Source of the DNA: JAACFF01 sp963701435
GTDB lineage: Bacteria > Chloroflexota > Anaerolineae > Promineifilales > Promineifilaceae
DNA: 64,000 bases
Direction: 5' to 3'
Assembly (NCBI GenBank): GCA_963701435.1
Contig: CAVPAL010000007.1
Coordinates: 744,001-808,000, forward strand
In this document: positions 14,345-23,170 of the stretch, one piece after another
Position numbering within the stretch: position 1 is the stretch's first letter
How the letters are laid out: each line of letters opens with the position of its first letter
Made by a program: the position numbers and the translations under genes
The notes under the pieces: generated by a model
Seen by the model: the letters and a program-made list of their open reading frames with translations, nothing else
Told to the model about the DNA's origin: nothing
Databases searched by the model: none

Positions 14345-16129
14345 CTAGAATGGCCAAAAAATGGGTAGAAAGATTACCATCAATAGCCAAATTAGCAAGG
14401 TAAGGGGCAAGCCCACTTTAGTGTAATCAAAAAAGCGGTAATTTCCAGGGCCATAAACGAGGACAGACGCTTGATGCCCAATTGGGAAGAGGAAGGAGTT
14501 TGAGGCTGCGATGCCGACGCCCATTACGAAGGGGTACGGGTTTAATCCCAACTGCTGAGCCGTGCTGATTGCAATGGGCGCCACCAATACGGCCGCAGCG
14601 GCGTTGGACATGAATTCTGTGATGATGGTGGTTAATACAAAAAGTCCTATCATAATGCCCGCAGGACCAAAACCACCTACTATGCGAATAATGTTGTTCG
14701 CCAGGAATTCAGTTGCGCCGCTGTTTTGCATGGCAATACCCATTGGCAGCATGCCGGCAATTAGAAAAACTGACTGCCACTCAACAGCTTGATAAGCTTC
14801 ATCCATTTTCAGACAGCCGGTTAAAACCATCAAGAGCGAGGCAAAAACGGCCGCCGCCGCAATGTTAACGGTTCCAGTGGCAACTAAAACGATCATAAGC
14901 ACAAAAATGATAATGGCATATTGAGCTTTATTGGTACGTCTTTTTTCCTTTTCGACTGGTCCTAAAACTAGAAAAGCGGGGTTTTGGCGCAAGTTGTCAA
15001 TGCGATCGCGTCGACCATGAACCAGCAGCGTATCGCCTAGACGCAATTTGGTCTGGCTAAGACGATCAACAATGGGGGCTTCCTCCCGCCAAATCGCAAG
15101 CACGGTCACATTGAAGTAGTTGCGAAAATCTATTTCTTCCAATGTCTTCCAACGAAAATCTGCTTTTTGGCTGATTACAACCTCCGTAATAGTAGCTTCG
15201 GGTGAAGTCAAATCAATTTCGCTCAGGCGAAAATGAGGGTCAATGGTAATCCCAATTTCAGAATGGACATCTAAAATCTGATCGATCGCACCCCGCGCCA
15301 TCAGCAAATCCCCTGCCTGAATATGCGCATCAGGCAAAATCCCCATGCTCACCTGGCCATCCCTAATGATCCCCACAACATTTAGACCATATCTTTCACC
15401 TAATTGACTTTCCAGGAGGGTTTTTCCTATGAGATTGGATTCAGGCAGCACTTTTAATTCAGTCAAATAATCACGTAGATGATATTCGCTAACGAGATCA
15501 TCCCCATTTTCACTCTGGCGGCTGGGGAGTAGATGCCTGCCGACAACAACCATATAGAGAATGCTGGAAACCATGACGATTAAGCCCATCGGCGTGTAAT
15601 CAAATAAGGAAAAGGGTTCATAGCCGGCGGCCAACAGTGCGTTGCTTACGAGCAGATTCGGTGGTGTGCCAATGAGCGTTGTGATGCCGCCCAATAAAGA
15701 ACCAAAAGCGAGAGGAATGAGCAGTTTTGAAGCGGGGATGCGCGCTTTGCGTCCAATAGCGACAACTGCCGGCAGGAGAACGGCCGTTGCCCCGATATTA
15801 TTCATGAAGGCAGACATCGTCCCGACTGTGAACATGATAACCAGAATGAGGCGCCACTCCTGCACCCCCGAAACGTGCAAAATTCGTTGGCCCAAAAAGT
15901 CGGCAATTCCTGTGAACATTAACCCGGCGCTGACAATATAAATCGCCCAAACTGTGACAACTGCCGGGCTGGAGAAACCAGAAAACGCTTCTTCAGTCGT
16001 GACCAGCCCGGTGAACAACAGGGTGATCAGCACCATCAAGGCGATCACGTCCACGCGCAGACGTTCAGAGGCAAATAAAATGATTGCCGCTCCGAGAATA
16101 ATAAAGACCAGTAAGATTTCGTTCGTCAC
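14345..16129 (-). CDS. SLC13/DASS-like permease with two TrkA-C domains
   Basis: This is a 594-residue membrane protein. The N-terminal transport half (about 1-185) contains the family's hairpin loops (FMNNIGATAVLLPAVVAI; LLGGITTLIGTPPNLLVSNAL). Two TrkA-C (RCK_C) regulatory domains follow in the cytosol (about 215-300 and 310-390). The second transport half contains EFMSNAAAAVLVAPIAISTA. Members move dicarboxylates, sulfate or citrate with sodium; the substrate here is not evident. A broken copy of the 3' end lies directly downstream. Confidence 0.92.
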   Translation of the reverse strand: MTNEILLVFIILGAAIILFASERLRVDVIALMVLITLLFTGLVTTEEAFSGFSSPAVVTVWAIYIVSAGLMFTGIADFLGQRILHVSGVQEWRLILVIMFTVGTMSAFMNNIGATAVLLPAVVAIGRKARIPASKLLIPLAFGSLLGGITTLIGTPPNLLVSNALLAAGYEPFSLFDYTPMGLIVMVSSILYMVVVGRHLLPSRQSENGDDLVSEYHLRDYLTELKVLPESNLIGKTLLESQLGERYGLNVVGIIRDGQVSMGILPDAHIQAGDLLMARGAIDQILDVHSEIGITIDPHFRLSEIDLTSPEATITEVVISQKADFRWKTLEEIDFRNYFNVTVLAIWREEAPIVDRLSQTKLRLGDTLLVHGRRDRIDNLRQNPAFLVLGPVEKEKRRTNKAQYAIIIFVLMIVLVATGTVNIAAAAVFASLLMVLTGCLKMDEAYQAVEWQSVFLIAGMLPMGIAMQNSGATEFLANNIIRIVGGFGPAGIMIGLFVLTTIITEFMSNAAAAVLVAPIAISTAQQLGLNPYPFVMGVGIAASNSFLFPIGHQASVLVYGPGNYRFFDYTKVGLPLTLLIWLLMVIFLPIFWPF

Positions 16130-16237
16130 GATTGGTTTTTACCTGGTCAAGGATGCGCTCACAAATAAATTTTTAATCAGATAACGCACCGCAAGGTTTG
16201 TTTGTTTACCAAAGTCAAAATTAAAAACGGCTATCGT

Positions 16238-16690
16238 CTAAGGAAGCATTTTTAAGAAATCCGATTTTCCTGCCTGCCTGAATAGTTCTTCAGCTTCAAT
16301 ATATAACCCTTTGCCTACGGTTGCAACTGTTCCATCCGGCAGGCAAATTTTTCCACGGGTGAATACTTTGCGGCCATCTTTATCGGTGACAACGGCCGTT
16401 ACCTGCAAAGGCACACCCAGCGGGGCCGGCCGGCGAAAATCGACGTTCAAATTGGCGGCCAATACCATATGACCCGCATGCCAGGCGGCCGTTCCCATAA
16501 TTTCATCCAGCAAAGCAGCTAAAGCGCCGCCATGTGCATGCCCCGGCGGACCCTGTTCTGATTCCGTCAGAACAACCTCAGTAAAAATATGCCCATCATC
16601 ACGCGCATACCAGCGCACACCTAAGTTTTTTGGATTCTCCGATCCACAAATAAAACAAGGCCCATGTTCGGGAAGTAATTTCATTTTCAT
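16238..16690 (-). CDS. PaaI-family hotdog thioesterase
   Basis: The 150-residue protein starts MKMKLLPEHGPCFICGSENP (ATG 16690, or 16684 two codons later). It has the hotdog fold with the PaaI-type active-site helix GHAHGGALAALLDEIMG and the following strand NLNVDFRRPAPLG. It probably hydrolyses an acyl-CoA thioester. A Cys pair near the start (CFICGSENPKNLG) is frequent in this subgroup. The substrate is unknown. It is divergent from glmS across the ribozyme region. Confidence 0.88.
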   Translation of the reverse strand: MKMKLLPEHGPCFICGSENPKNLGVRWYARDDGHIFTEVVLTESEQGPPGHAHGGALAALLDEIMGTAAWHAGHMVLAANLNVDFRRPAPLGVPLQVTAVVTDKDGRKVFTRGKICLPDGTVATVGKGLYIEAEELFRQAGKSDFLKMLP

Positions 16691-16789
16691 ACACCTGATG
16701 TTTATTATTTTTTGCCTCAAATATACCGATATGGCGCATTCAGACAAGCTATGTAAGGCAATTTGTAATCTCGAACACTTAAAAATACA

Positions 16790-16818
16790 TTGACAATTGC
16801 CACTCTAACCGTTAGGAT
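16790..16818 (+). promoter_or_regulatory. glmS promoter
   Basis: TTGACA (16790-16795) and TAGGAT (16813-16818) are separated by 17 bases, a near-consensus housekeeping promoter. The predicted start is about 16825, just a few bases before the 5' end of the ribozyme. This is the short leader expected ahead of a glmS ribozyme cleavage site. Confidence 0.7.
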
Positions 16819-16824
16819 GTGGCA

Positions 16825-17060
16825 ATATGGGCAAGGAAAGCGCATGAACCTTGCGAAAATCAGAACTTTTCCCAAACTTTTGCAAGGTTGACGAGGTGGA
16901 GGTTTCCCACTATCAAGGTGGGATAAAAATCGAAAGATCAGCGGGTGCCTCCCAGGATCGCCACATTCTGATTCTTAGCCCCTTCAAAAAGCATTGTGTT
17001 CAAAAGTCGCGAGTAACCGCGTAACAAAGCACATTGCGCGTGGTATATCGATAACAGCAC
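16825..17060 (+). ncRNA. glmS ribozyme (glucosamine-6-phosphate-activated)
   Basis: The leader of glmS contains the ribozyme's conserved pieces in order. The cleavage site is in GGAAAGCGC (predicted cut between A16839 and G16840). A pairing strand AACCTTGC comes next, then its partner GCAAGGTT directly followed by the core GACGAGGTGGAGGTTT (about 16888-16905). Then come ATCGAAAGATC and GCGGGTGCCTCC (about 16940-16953), which pairs back to GGTGGAGG. A P3/P4-like part follows. In known cases glucosamine-6-phosphate acts as a cofactor for self-cleavage, lowering GlmS synthesis. The stem before ATCGAA is lengthened (CCCAC/GTGGG). The 3' boundary is approximate. A further 170 bases to the glmS start hold only short hairpins. 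Confidence 0.93.
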
Positions 17061-17233
17061 GGTGCAGGCTGCTCAACAGTGAGCAAAATCATTCACCGGA
17101 TGCTGGTCAAAAAGAAGGGGCGTCCCCACGCAAATTAATCCATCGCGGGAACGCCACATATTAATTCTGCTGGACGGCAGAACGCATTCATAAGTGCGGC
17201 TGTCTTCTGGCCCACTTACATTGGAGGTTTATC

Positions 17234-19078
17234 ATGTGTGGCATCGTTGGTTATATTGGGCCGCGTCAGGCGCCCCAAATTGTTTTACAAGGATTAAAGA
17301 CGTTAGAGTACCGTGGCTATGATTCCGCCGGGGTTGCAGTTGTTGAACAAAATGGACATATTGCGCTTAGGCGCGATGTCGGCAAATTGTCCAATCTGGA
17401 ATCTTTACTGATCACGTCCCCCCTCAAGGGTCATATTGGCATTGGCCATACGCGTTGGGCGACGCATGGGGAACCAAGTGAACGCAACGCCCATCCGCAT
17501 ATGAGCATGGACGGCCGTGTCGTGGTTGTCCACAATGGCATCGTAGAAAACTTTCTCGATTTACGCGAAGAACTGGAAGCAGAAGGGGTAGAATTTAGTT
17601 CCGACACGGATACGGAAGTGATCGTGCAACTGGTAGAGCGGCATTTGGGCGGCGGCGTAGACCTGGAAACGGCCGTTCGCAAAACTGTGCAACTGCTCAA
17701 AGGCGCCAGCGCAGTCGTCGTCATGAATATTGATCATCCAGATAAGTTAATTTGCGCGCGGCTCGGTAACGCCGGCGGCATCACGCTGGGGATTGGAGAG
17801 GATGAAATGTTTATCGCCTCCGATATTCCCGCCATACTCGAATACACACGCCGGATGATCTTCCTTGAAAACCGGCAAATGGCCTCCATCAGCCGCAGCG
17901 GTTACCACGTCACCGACCTCGATGGACAGCCGGTGGCAGCAGAAATCCACACCATCGCCTGGGACCCGGTCAGCGCCGCCAAAGGCGAATACAAGCATTT
18001 TATGCAAAAAGAAATATTTGAACAGCCGCGCGCGCTTATTGATACGCTGGGTGGTCGCGCCGATTTTGAAAATGGGCATGTTTCCTTGCCGGATATGAAT
18101 CTGACCCCGGAGCTTGCCCAACGTTTGAAAAAAATATTTATTGTGGCGTGCGGCACCAGTTATTATGCCGGCCTGGTGGGTAAATTTTTAATCGAGTCGA
18201 TTGCGCGCGTGCCGGTTGAGGTTGAATACGCCTCAGAGTTTCGTTATTACGATCCAATAATTGATACGGATACGGCCGTTCTCGCTATCACGCAGTCGGG
18301 GGAAACGGCCGATACCCTCGCCGCCAGCGAGCAGGCCAAAGCACAAGGCGCCATTCTGTGGTCGATCGTCAACGCCTTTGGCAGCCAATCAATGCGCATT
18401 TCCGACGGGTTTATTCCCATGCAGGCCGGCCCGGAAATTGGAGTCGCCAGCACCAAAGCATTCACAAATTCCATCATGGACCTGTATCTGCTGGCCTGCG
18501 CCTTGGGCGAACTGCGCGGTACGGTCACCCAAACAGAACTGCGCCAGCTCGTCGAAGACGCCGCCCACATCCCGGATTTGGCCGGACAGGTGCTGGATCG
18601 CAACGCGGAATATGAAGAACTGGCCAATCAATTCTTCAAGGCCAACGATTTTCTTTACCTGGGACGCGGCATCAACTATCCCATTGCCCTTGAAGGCGCA
18701 CTCAAACTCAAAGAAATCAGCTACATCCACGCCGAAGGGTATCCGGCCGGTGAAATGAAACATGGCCCCATCGCTCTGATCGATGAGGTAATGCCGGTCG
18801 TCGCTATCGTAACCAAAGATCCTCTATACGATAAGATGGTCAGCCAGGTGCAGCAGGCCAAGGCGCGCGGCGGCGTTGTGATTGCGCTGGCGACGGAAGG
18901 CGACACGGCCATTTTACGCGAGGCGGATCACGTCATTTATGTGCCGCACACGCCCCCCTTGCTGGCGCCGATTGTGAATGTGATACCTCTGCAACTGCTC
19001 AGCTACCACATTGCCGTGCGGCGCGGCTGCGACGTGGATCAACCGCGCAATCTGGCCAAAAGCGTTACGGTAGAGTAA
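17234..19078 (+). CDS. glmS: Glutamine-fructose-6-phosphate aminotransferase (isomerizing)
   Basis: The 614-residue enzyme makes glucosamine-6-phosphate from fructose-6-phosphate and glutamine, the first step to UDP-GlcNAc. Cys2 (MCGIVGYIG) is the glutaminase nucleophile after Met removal. HTRWATHGEPSERNAHPH is the glutaminase loop. Two SIS domains follow (CGTSYYAGLVGKFLIESI; EISYIHAEGYPAGEMKHGPIALI), ending KSVTVE as in the family. A strong ribosome binding site GGAGG stands 7 bases before the ATG. Regulation by the ribozyme in the leader is very likely. Confidence 0.98.
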   Translation: MCGIVGYIGPRQAPQIVLQGLKTLEYRGYDSAGVAVVEQNGHIALRRDVGKLSNLESLLITSPLKGHIGIGHTRWATHGEPSERNAHPHMSMDGRVVVVHNGIVENFLDLREELEAEGVEFSSDTDTEVIVQLVERHLGGGVDLETAVRKTVQLLKGASAVVVMNIDHPDKLICARLGNAGGITLGIGEDEMFIASDIPAILEYTRRMIFLENRQMASISRSGYHVTDLDGQPVAAEIHTIAWDPVSAAKGEYKHFMQKEIFEQPRALIDTLGGRADFENGHVSLPDMNLTPELAQRLKKIFIVACGTSYYAGLVGKFLIESIARVPVEVEYASEFRYYDPIIDTDTAVLAITQSGETADTLAASEQAKAQGAILWSIVNAFGSQSMRISDGFIPMQAGPEIGVASTKAFTNSIMDLYLLACALGELRGTVTQTELRQLVEDAAHIPDLAGQVLDRNAEYEELANQFFKANDFLYLGRGINYPIALEGALKLKEISYIHAEGYPAGEMKHGPIALIDEVMPVVAIVTKDPLYDKMVSQVQQAKARGGVVIALATEGDTAILREADHVIYVPHTPPLLAPIVNVIPLQLLSYHIAVRRGCDVDQPRNLAKSVTVE

Positions 19079-19100
19079 ACCAAACGCGTATAATGAGCGC

Positions 19101-20114
19101 ATGTTCAATGAAATAACCGACTTACTTGCGCCTATTCGCAGCCTGCATGCCCAAATTCGAGATGCGGTCGTAGCGGCTTGCGAAACGGCCGTTCTCACAG
19201 AAATGTCCGCCATCGTCCAAGAAGCAGCCGGCGATACCATCTATGCGATTGACCGCATCAGCGAGGAGCGGCTGGTCGCATTTTTTAACCGCGAAGTCGC
19301 TGTCCATACGCCAATTGTGTTAATTGCTGAGGGACTTGAAAGCGGAAAGGTGGCGCTGCCGATTGGCGCCCGCGAAGAAGATGCGCGCTGGCGCATTATC
19401 GTTGATCCGATTGACGGCACGCGGGGTTTGATGTATCAAAAGCGCAGCGGCTGGATATTGACCGGCGTCGCCCCCAACAACGGCCCCAGCACCAATTTGG
19501 CGGCTATCAAACTGGCTGTGCAAACTGAAATCCCGCTGGTGAAGCAGCATCTGTCCGACGTTCTCTGGGCTGTGGCCGGACAAGGGGCGCAGGCCGAACG
19601 TTTTAACCGCTTAAGCGGGGAAACACGGCCGTTAACGCTGCATCCCACCCGCGCCGCAACCATCGCCCACGGCTTTGCAATGATTTCGCGCTTCTTCCCC
19701 GGCGCGCGCGATCAACTCGCGGCAATTGACGAAGAGATTGTGCGCGGGGCGCTCGGCCCCGTGCAGCCGGGCAAAGCGCACTGTTTTGAGGATCAATACA
19801 TTTGCACCGGCGGGCAGCTTTTTGAACTGATGAACGGCCATGATCGTTTTGTGGCGGATATACGGCCGTTAATGGAAAAACATCTGGCGCGGCAGGGGCT
19901 GGTTCTAGGCATTTGCTGCCACCCTTATGATGTCTGCACCGAACTGATCGCGCGCGAATTGGGCGTGATTGTAACGGATGAATACGGCCGTTGCCTCTCC
20001 GCGCCGCTGGATGTAGACAGCAATGTGACCTGGATCGGCTACGCCAATCAGACCATAAGACAGCAAATCGAGCCTCTGCTCCAGGCTGCATTAACACAAC
20101 GTAGACTTGTTTGA
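19101..20114 (+). CDS. Inositol monophosphatase (FIG) family protein
   Basis: The 337-residue protein has the metal-binding signature of the FIG superfamily, VDPIDGTRGLMYQKRSGW (about residues 98-115), with an upstream Glu (AEGLES). The C-terminal DPxDA-type motif of classical IMPases is not obvious, and the middle and C-terminal parts are longer than usual. The substrate could be an inositol, sugar or nucleotide phosphate. TATAAT at 19089-19094 stands only 6 bases before the ATG with no ribosome binding site between, which suggests leaderless initiation. It lies 22 bp after glmS. Confidence 0.8.
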   Translation: MFNEITDLLAPIRSLHAQIRDAVVAACETAVLTEMSAIVQEAAGDTIYAIDRISEERLVAFFNREVAVHTPIVLIAEGLESGKVALPIGAREEDARWRIIVDPIDGTRGLMYQKRSGWILTGVAPNNGPSTNLAAIKLAVQTEIPLVKQHLSDVLWAVAGQGAQAERFNRLSGETRPLTLHPTRAATIAHGFAMISRFFPGARDQLAAIDEEIVRGALGPVQPGKAHCFEDQYICTGGQLFELMNGHDRFVADIRPLMEKHLARQGLVLGICCHPYDVCTELIARELGVIVTDEYGRCLSAPLDVDSNVTWIGYANQTIRQQIEPLLQAALTQRRLV

Positions 20115-20251
20115 AGTGGGTATAAAAGATAATATTTCTGCTTTTTATGAGCAGTCAGGTTCATGAAACAACTGCCCTGATACAAAAAAAGAGGTCTTTA
20201 GTACGATTATCGTATTGGAGTACATAAAAAGTGTAGATGGTGAGCAAAGTT

Positions 20252-20279
20252 TTGGCGTAAGTGCATAGCTTGCTATACT
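20252..20279 (+). promoter_or_regulatory. Candidate promoter of the globin gene
   Basis: TTGGCG (20252-20257) and TATACT (20274-20279) are 16 bases apart in the 238-base gap between the FIG-family gene and the globin gene, 73 bases before the globin ATG. The rest of this gap shows no gene or clear hairpin. Confidence 0.5.
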
Positions 20280-20352
20280 CAATTTTAAGGGAACTCGATA
20301 GAACAAGAACTGGAAACGAATTGTATACACGTCCTGACCACAGAGGAAAACC

Positions 20353-20787
20353 ATGCTAAACAGTCAAGAAAAAAGGGCTATACAGCGTACGTTTGAATTG
20401 ATCGTGCCGCTGGCCGATACTTTTGCCGTCCTGTTTTATGATCGTTTTTTTTCACTTGAGCCGGCTGCACGTTCGTTGTTCAAAGGTAATATGGCTTCTC
20501 AGCGTGAAAAAGTAATGGACATGCTTTCCCTGACTGTGCGTGGTCTGGATGAACCATACAAAACGAAACCAGAGTTACACAACCTCGGCCAGCGGCATAT
20601 GACTTATCGAGTAGAGGATTGGCATTATCCGCTTATGAATGAGGCAATTGTTTGGGCGCTGGCAGAATGTTTGGGAGATCGTTTCACTGACGAGATTCGG
20701 TCTGGCTGGACGCAAGCGCTTGATTCATTGGCAGACACCATGCTCAATGCATCTGATCCGCATTCGCCAAACCTGCCAGCCAGTTAG
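20353..20787 (+). CDS. Bacterial single-domain globin
   Basis: The 144-residue protein has the globin fold from end to end: FYDRFFSLEPAARSLF in the C-D helices and LGQRHMTYRV, where the His is the probable proximal heme ligand. WALAECLGDRFTDEIRSGWTQAL forms the G-H helices. The length and the motifs are close to Vitreoscilla-hemoglobin or flavohemoglobin-type globins without the reductase part. Likely roles are oxygen binding or nitric oxide handling. It has a good ribosome binding site (GAGGAAAACC) and its own candidate promoter, so it is probably monocistronic. An AACGGCCGTT copy follows just after the stop. Confidence 0.93.
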   Translation: MLNSQEKRAIQRTFELIVPLADTFAVLFYDRFFSLEPAARSLFKGNMASQREKVMDMLSLTVRGLDEPYKTKPELHNLGQRHMTYRVEDWHYPLMNEAIVWALAECLGDRFTDEIRSGWTQALDSLADTMLNASDPHSPNLPAS

Positions 20788-20907
20788 CAACGGCCGTTCT
20801 TGTACATGCATCTATAAGTCTCTACCCGGTTTGTAGTAACGGCTTCAGCCGTGTTGCGACAACACTTCTGGTTTTCTTTACTGTTTCCAGTTACGCTTAA
20901 ATCTGAT

Positions 20908-20943
20908 ATTATTCAAGGTATGAATAATCAAAAGATGAATAAT
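20908..20943 (+). promoter_or_regulatory. Inverted and direct operator repeats before padR
   Basis: ATTATTCA (20908-20915) and TGAATAAT (20921-20928) form a perfect inverted repeat with a 5-base centre. A third half site TGAATAAT (20936-20943) follows 15 bp on. The last one ends 5 bases before the PadR ATG. Dimeric PadR regulators bind such sites and often repress their own gene, so this is a likely autoregulatory operator also covering modAB. Confidence 0.65.
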
Positions 20944-20948
20944 GTTTT

Positions 20949-21503
20949 ATGGCCGATCAAAATTTAGTTATTGAGCACGCCTTATTAGGATTTTTACGGG
21001 AACGGCCGTTACATGGGTATGAAATTTACCAACGCCTTTGCGCCCCGCAAAGCTTGTGGCTGGTCTGGCGCATTAAACAAAGCCGTTTGTATGCCATGCT
21101 CGACCGGTTGGAGAAAAAAGGGTTCATCGAATCAAGACTCGAAATGCAGGAAAGCCGGCCGGCGCGCAAAATTCTGATGCTTACAAACGCCGGAAGAGCC
21201 GCCTTTGAGAAATGGATGCAGTCGCCGGTGCCCCGCGGCAGGCAGTTACGGCTTGAATTTCAGGCCAGGTTATTTTTTGCCCTGGAAACTGATTCTCACG
21301 CCGCTTTAGAACTAATCGTACAACAAACCGAACTTTGTGAAACCTGGCTGGAAGAAGAAGAGCAGGCCGCGCTCAATGCACAAAAGAACAAACCATTCAA
21401 CTGGCTGGTACACCAATTTCGCATCGGGCAGCTTGAAGCGATGCAAACATGGTTAAACCTGTGTATAGACACCGTTCAAAATGAAGCGCTTGAAGCGGCT
21501 TGA
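20949..21503 (+). CDS. PadR family transcriptional regulator
   Basis: The 184-residue protein has an N-terminal winged helix (LGFLRERPLHGYEIYQRL, IKQSRLYAMLDRLEKKGFIESRL) and a C-terminal helical dimerisation part typical of PadR proteins. Its 3' end overlaps modA by 23 bp, so the regulator is the first gene of a molybdate-transport operon. This suggests that it controls molybdenum uptake in place of ModE; the ligand is unknown. The inverted repeats immediately upstream fit autoregulation. Confidence 0.9.
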   Translation: MADQNLVIEHALLGFLRERPLHGYEIYQRLCAPQSLWLVWRIKQSRLYAMLDRLEKKGFIESRLEMQESRPARKILMLTNAGRAAFEKWMQSPVPRGRQLRLEFQARLFFALETDSHAALELIVQQTELCETWLEEEEQAALNAQKNKPFNWLVHQFRIGQLEAMQTWLNLCIDTVQNEALEAA

Positions 21504-22287
21504 ATTTTTGTTGTTTTGCCTGCCCGGCATTTTTTTAATGACGGGATGTGAAGGTTTAAACTTTACAATGCGAGAAAACAACCAGCAGTTGGTCATTTTT
21601 GCGGCTTCATCACTCACCGATAGTTTCAATGAACTGGCGCTTGTATTTGAGGCGCAACACAAAGGGGTCGAAATATTACTCAACTTTGGCGGATCATCCC
21701 AATTGGCCGTGCAGTTACAAGAAGGCGCGACGGCCGATCTGTTTGCTTCCGCCAATGCAGATTGGATAGAAGCTGTCGTTGCGAGCGGTCAAATTGAACC
21801 CGCTACGCCACGCCGCTTTGCACAAAATCGCTTAACTTTGATTGTTCCCAAGGATAATCCGGCAGGTGTGCAAAGCTGGGAAGAGTTGGGCAAACCTGGT
21901 ATCCAATTGGTATTGGCGGCAAAGGGCGTGCCCGTGCGCACTTATGGTGATGCGGTGGTTGCAATGATGCCGGATGCATTCCAGGAACAATTTTATGCCA
22001 ATGTTGTTTCCGAGGAGAGCAATGTGCGCCAGGCAGCAACCAAAGTTGCGCTGGGTGAAGCGGATGCAGGGATTGTCTATGTCAGTGATATAACCCCCGA
22101 TCTGGCTTCACAAGTACAACAAATCGAAATACCCCAATTGGAATCAGAAACGGCCGTTTATTACATCGCCCCGCTGCTAAATACCCCCCATCCGCAGTTG
22201 GCGGCAAAGTTTATCGACTTCACACGCAGTGAGGATGGTCAGGCAATTTTGCTGCGGTGGGGATTTGAGTTACCGGATTATGATTGA
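21481..22287 (+). CDS. modA: Molybdate ABC transporter substrate-binding protein
   Basis: The 268-residue lipoprotein-like protein has a signal (LLFCLPGIFLMTGCEG, with Cys as likely lipidation site). The ModA fold follows: LVIFAASSLTDSFNEL, GGSSQLAVQLQEGATADLFASAN, and KVALGEADAGIVYVSDI near the end. The Ser-Ser in AASSLT and the GSS loop are the oxyanion-binding residues of the family. It captures molybdate or tungstate outside the membrane and delivers it to ModB. It overlaps padR and modB. Confidence 0.95.
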   Translation: MKRLKRLEFLLFCLPGIFLMTGCEGLNFTMRENNQQLVIFAASSLTDSFNELALVFEAQHKGVEILLNFGGSSQLAVQLQEGATADLFASANADWIEAVVASGQIEPATPRRFAQNRLTLIVPKDNPAGVQSWEELGKPGIQLVLAAKGVPVRTYGDAVVAMMPDAFQEQFYANVVSEESNVRQAATKVALGEADAGIVYVSDITPDLASQVQQIEIPQLESETAVYYIAPLLNTPHPQLAAKFIDFTRSEDGQAILLRWGFELPDYD

Positions 22288-23149
22288 AAAACTTGGTTCT
22301 TTAGATAATTCCCGGTTAAAAATACTCAAACTGCACCCTAATTGGTCTATTTCATGGGGTAAGGTTGTTGTTTTTGTTTTGGCAGGCGTGATGGGTTTGT
22401 TGTTTGTTTTGCCGCTCTTCGCGCTTATCTGGCGCGCGTTTTCTCTGCCAGGGAATAATTTGCCCGAATTTCAAGCAATTATAACAGCCACATTGTTGAG
22501 CCTGGCGACGACGGCCGTTTCCATGGCGCTCATCATCATTTTCGGCACCCCTCTGGCGTATGTGCTGGCAAGGTATCAATTTCCACTGAAACGGCCGTTT
22601 ACCACTTTCGTCGAACTGCCAATTGTGATGCCGCCCGTAGTTGCCGGGCTGGCGTTGCTGTCAGCTTTCGGACGCCGTGGACTCCTGGGTGAGTCTTTAA
22701 CCGCCTTTGGCATCGTTTTGCCCTTTTCATTAGCCGCAGTTGTGCTGGTGCAGGTTTTTGTCGCTGCGCCATTTTATATTCGCGCCGTCCAAAGCCGGCT
22801 AGAAGCTTTCCCACGTGAAATTGAAGAGGCAGCCAAGGTGGACGGCAGCGACGGCTTTAAGCTTTTCTGGTTAGTCATGCTGCCGTTAAGTTCACGGCCG
22901 TTTCTGTCCGGCTTGATCTTGAGTTGGGCGCGCGCTTTAGGAGAATTTGGCGCAACCATGTTATTTGCCGGCAACCTGATGGGACGCACACAAACGCTGC
23001 CCCTTCTGGTTTATAGTTCACTTGAGCAAGATTTGCGCGTCACATTTATCACAGCCTTGATCTTGTTGGTCCTGGCCATTTTTTCATTCGCATTAACACG
23101 CTGGCTGGCCAGATTAGACGACAAAGACGCTGATCCGCTGGCGTTTTAA
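22280..23149 (+). CDS. modB: Molybdate ABC transporter permease
   Basis: The 289-residue protein starts at ATG 22280, overlapping the modA stop. It has about six membrane helices and the ABC permease EAA loop (EEAAKVDGSDGFKLFWLVMLPLS). The family stretch TPLAYVLARYQFPLKRPFTTFVELPIVMPPVVAGLALL is that of ModB/CysT permeases. No ATPase gene follows, so ModC must be encoded elsewhere or a shared ATPase is used. Three ACGGCCGT copies lie inside. Confidence 0.94.
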   Translation: MIEKLGSLDNSRLKILKLHPNWSISWGKVVVFVLAGVMGLLFVLPLFALIWRAFSLPGNNLPEFQAIITATLLSLATTAVSMALIIIFGTPLAYVLARYQFPLKRPFTTFVELPIVMPPVVAGLALLSAFGRRGLLGESLTAFGIVLPFSLAAVVLVQVFVAAPFYIRAVQSRLEAFPREIEEAAKVDGSDGFKLFWLVMLPLSSRPFLSGLILSWARALGEFGATMLFAGNLMGRTQTLPLLVYSSLEQDLRVTFITALILLVLAIFSFALTRWLARLDDKDADPLAF

Positions 23150-23170
23150 TTACAATTTGGGAGGACAATC

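Noticed and set aside
18261..18763. Long alternative-frame proteins inside glmS and similar shadows in typA, ftsW and mtnP
   Set aside because: They lie within strongly conserved genes, have low-complexity or biased composition, and have no ribosome binding sites.
20820..20870. GTAGTAACGGCTTCAGCCGTGTTGCGACAAC stem near the padR promoter region as an attC site
   Set aside because: It has a GGCTTCAGCC palindrome but no paired core sites or cassette structure around it; more likely a short dispersed repeat.
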